In this document: positions 5,550-7,422 of the stretch, in pieces
How the letters are laid out: every line of letters begins with the position of its first letter
Position numbering within the stretch: position 1 is the stretch's first letter
NCBI GenBank assembly: GCA_024697985.1
Contig: JAILRX010000070.1
Span: 1-7,422 of the forward strand
DNA from: Treponemataceae bacterium
GTDB lineage: Bacteria > Spirochaetota > Spirochaetia > Treponematales > Treponemataceae
Direction of reading: 5' to 3'
DNA length: 7,422 bases
Program-made: the position numbers and the translations under genes
The notes under the pieces: model-generated
Seen by the model: only the letters and a program-made list of their open reading frames with translations
The model's database searches: none
Told to the model about the DNA's origin: nothing

Positions 5550-6734
5550 TTGGGGGTGAATAAACGATTTTTTTTAACAATTTCTTTTTCTTTTTTTGTT
5601 GTTACGACGTTCTTTTCTTGTGTATCAACAGCATCTTCAATCGATACTCAAATTCCATCAGAGAGTACCGAAATGACAAAAACTGAAGCAAATTTTGAAT
5701 CAATTACCCTGACTTTTACAGGCGATATAATGGCTCATACTAACGTTACCCGAATGACTGATTTTTCTAAAATTTATGAGGACATCAAGGATATCACACT
5801 GAATGACGACCTGACTTTTGCAAATATGGAAACGCCTGTAATCGATTCGCAAAATTATGAAAGCTGGCCTACTTTCAACGTAAAAAATGCATACGTAATG
5901 GCAGCCGTCGATGCAGGAATCAATGTTTTTACCCTTGCAAATAATCATACCAACGATCAGGGACTCGAAGGAATTAATGCAACCAGAGATTTCTTTGACA
6001 GTTTAAAAGATAAGGACGTTTACTCTTGCGGTTTGAAGAAAAAGGAAAATGATGATTTCACTTATCAATTGATTGAAAAAAATGGATTTAAAATCCTTTT
6101 TATGGGCGTAACCGAAATTTATAACTCAACAAGGTTCATCGAATGGTTTGACACGACCGACAGAAGCGAAACTTCAAGAAAATCTTTTATCGAAAGGGTT
6201 ACCCAGATGAGGAAGGATCATCCGTGCGATATTTTTGTCCTTGCCTTTCATTGTAATGAGCCTGAGTACGTAATTCCTGTTACTGAAAGACGAAAAAAAT
6301 ACTATCATTCTCTACTTGATGCCGGAGTTGATGTAATCTGGGCAAATCATCCTCACGTCATGCAGGAATATGAAGTCGTAAAAAGCCTGAAAAATCCGCA
6401 GCAGTCAAAATTGATTTTGTATTCAGTTGGAAATCTGATTTCAGGACAGCGTTTCAAAAGAAATTATGAAGAACCGGAGGCAATGCGAGAATATACTGGT
6501 GAAAGTTTTCTCGTTCAACTCACCTACAAAAAGTCAGGAAATTTGGTTTTTGCTGAAAAACCTGAATTCACAATCCTTACGAACCATACAGAAGGCCCTG
6601 CCGGCCTGTACGATACTTTCATCAGAAAACTTGATGAAGATTTCATAAAGACACTTCCCGAAATGGAACAGGTTTATTATCGAAGACGGCTTGAGCTTTG
6701 CAATCAAATTACAGGAAAAACTATATGGAATTAA
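5541..6734 (+). CDS. CapA family protein, probable lipoprotein
   Basis: This protein of about 397 residues belongs to the CapA/PgsA-like family (PGA_cap, a metallophosphatase-like fold) associated with capsule or poly-gamma-glutamate production; its actual substrate is unknown. Counted from ATG 5541, it begins with a lysine-arginine pair, a hydrophobic stretch rich in Phe, and FFSC with Cys27, a relaxed spirochaete-type lipobox, so it is probably lipid-anchored outside the cytoplasm. Family motifs follow: FTGDIMAH (59-66), NMETPV (95-100), ANNHTNDQG (133-141), FHCNEPEY (236-243), NHPHVMQ (269-275) and SVGN (295-298). The common HWGxEY motif is altered to HCNEPEY. No capsule operon is beside it. 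The start is uncertain: ATG 5541 has only a weak AAGAG upstream, while GTG 5556 would give a compact signal peptide beginning MNKRFF with the cysteine at 22 and fits the promoter better. It overlaps hrpA by 10 bases. Confidence 0.88.
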   Translation: MYNLGVNKRFFLTISFSFFVVTTFFSCVSTASSIDTQIPSESTEMTKTEANFESITLTFTGDIMAHTNVTRMTDFSKIYEDIKDITLNDDLTFANMETPVIDSQNYESWPTFNVKNAYVMAAVDAGINVFTLANNHTNDQGLEGINATRDFFDSLKDKDVYSCGLKKKENDDFTYQLIEKNGFKILFMGVTEIYNSTRFIEWFDTTDRSETSRKSFIERVTQMRKDHPCDIFVLAFHCNEPEYVIPVTERRKKYYHSLLDAGVDVIWANHPHVMQEYEVVKSLKNPQQSKLILYSVGNLISGQRFKRNYEEPEAMREYTGESFLVQLTYKKSGNLVFAEKPEFTILTNHTEGPAGLYDTFIRKLDEDFIKTLPEMEQVYYRRRLELCNQITGKTIWN

Positions 6735-7422
6735 AATTCAGAGAATTACCGGTCTATCAGCATAAAGATGTAATACTTGAAGCTCTGAAAACAAATCAGG
6801 TCATTGTCGTACAGTCTCCGACAGGAAGCGGAAAGACGACACAGCTGCCGGTCATCCTTCACGAGGCAGGATATTCTGATAACGGAATCATAGCTGTAAC
6901 ACAGCCTCGAAGAATCGCAGCTCTTTCGGTAAGTGAATTCATTTCAAAACAGCTCGGAACGGCCTATCCAGGACTTGTCGGCTATAAGATGAGGTTCGAG
7001 GATAAAACTGACGAGACGACCAAAATTAAAATCATGACGGATGGTATTTTGCTTCAGGAGATGAAGCTTGATCCATGGATGAGCAAATATTCAGTAATCA
7101 TAGTTGATGAAGCGCACGAGAGAAGCCTCAACATCGATTTTGTACTTGGACTTTTAAAACGTGTCCTTGAAGCGCGTCCAGAATTCAAGGTGATTGTTTC
7201 TTCAGCGACGATGAATACTGAAGTCTTTTCTGAATACTTCAACAAATGCCCGATTGTTACAATCGACACGATAACATATCCTGTAAGCGTCATTTACGAT
7301 CCGCCGCAGATTCCTGCAAGTACGACAAGCCTTAATGCCGAAGACTGCCTTTTGACAAAAATCGAACAGACTGTCTCCAGAATTTTAAGCAACCATGATT
7401 CTGGCGACATTTTGATTTTCCT
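6725..7422 (+). CDS. hrpA: ATP-dependent RNA helicase HrpA-like, DEAH-box (partial, runs off the right edge)
   Basis: Only the first 232 codons are in the window and the frame stays open to the edge. The translation shows superfamily 2 DEAH helicase motifs in order: Walker A SPTGSGKTT (31-39), motif Ia TQPRRIAA (59-66), motif Ib TDGILLQE (105-112), DEAH (128-131), motif III SAT (160-162) and the beginning of the second RecA-like domain, GDILIF (227-232). HrpA proteins are cytoplasmic RNA-dependent ATPases involved in mRNA processing and in rescue of stalled or collided ribosomes in E. coli. The early motifs alone cannot fully separate HrpA from the related HrpB; the TQPRRIAA/DEAH context favours HrpA. 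The ATG at 6725 has AGGA (6713-6716) eight bases upstream and lies inside the last codons of capA in another frame, so translational coupling to capA is likely. Confidence 0.9.
   Translation, partial: MELKFRELPVYQHKDVILEALKTNQVIVVQSPTGSGKTTQLPVILHEAGYSDNGIIAVTQPRRIAALSVSEFISKQLGTAYPGLVGYKMRFEDKTDETTKIKIMTDGILLQEMKLDPWMSKYSVIIVDEAHERSLNIDFVLGLLKRVLEARPEFKVIVSSATMNTEVFSEYFNKCPIVTIDTITYPVSVIYDPPQIPASTTSLNAEDCLLTKIEQTVSRILSNHDSGDILIF

Overview
The window looks like chromosome from a spirochaete, most likely a host-associated or rumen-type Treponema. This rests on protein character (a treponeme/clostridial-style MurC, a bacterial PPDK and a CapA-family protein with a relaxed, spirochaete-type lipobox), on fairly AT-rich DNA, and on repeated use of CGA for arginine even in the probably highly expressed ppdK. 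The species cannot be named from the sequence alone.

Layout, left to right. Positions 1-60 lie beyond the stop of yicC. They carry a good minus-strand promoter and a purine-rich ribosome-binding-like stretch at the very edge, which suggests that another minus-strand gene begins just outside. yicC (61-930) and murC (927-2465) form a minus-strand pair with a 4-base ATGA overlap. Positions 2466-2781 hold no credible gene. They contain a candidate murC promoter, a strong intrinsic terminator for ppdK, and a tandem array of palindromes in which the last codons and stop of ppdK recur twice. ppdK (2782-5475, minus) is complete. A compact divergent promoter region (about 5476-5555) separates it from capA (plus), which overlaps the start of an HrpA-type DEAH-box helicase gene by 10 bases. 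The helicase gene runs off the right edge.

Functionally these are mostly housekeeping genes: peptidoglycan precursor synthesis (murC), RNA turnover (yicC, hrpA), pyruvate/PEP interconversion (ppdK), and an envelope-associated CapA-family protein of unknown substrate. I see no defence system, mobile-element gene, CRISPR array, rRNA or tRNA.

The least ordinary part is the ppdK 3' region (about 2586-2805). It has tandem units of 75 and 84 bases, each made of a copy of the ppdK tail plus two palindromes, ending in the terminator. Two weaker observations are the overlapping divergent ppdK/capA promoters, and -10-like boxes exactly 6 bases before the likely starts of murC and capA, which raises the possibility of leaderless transcripts.
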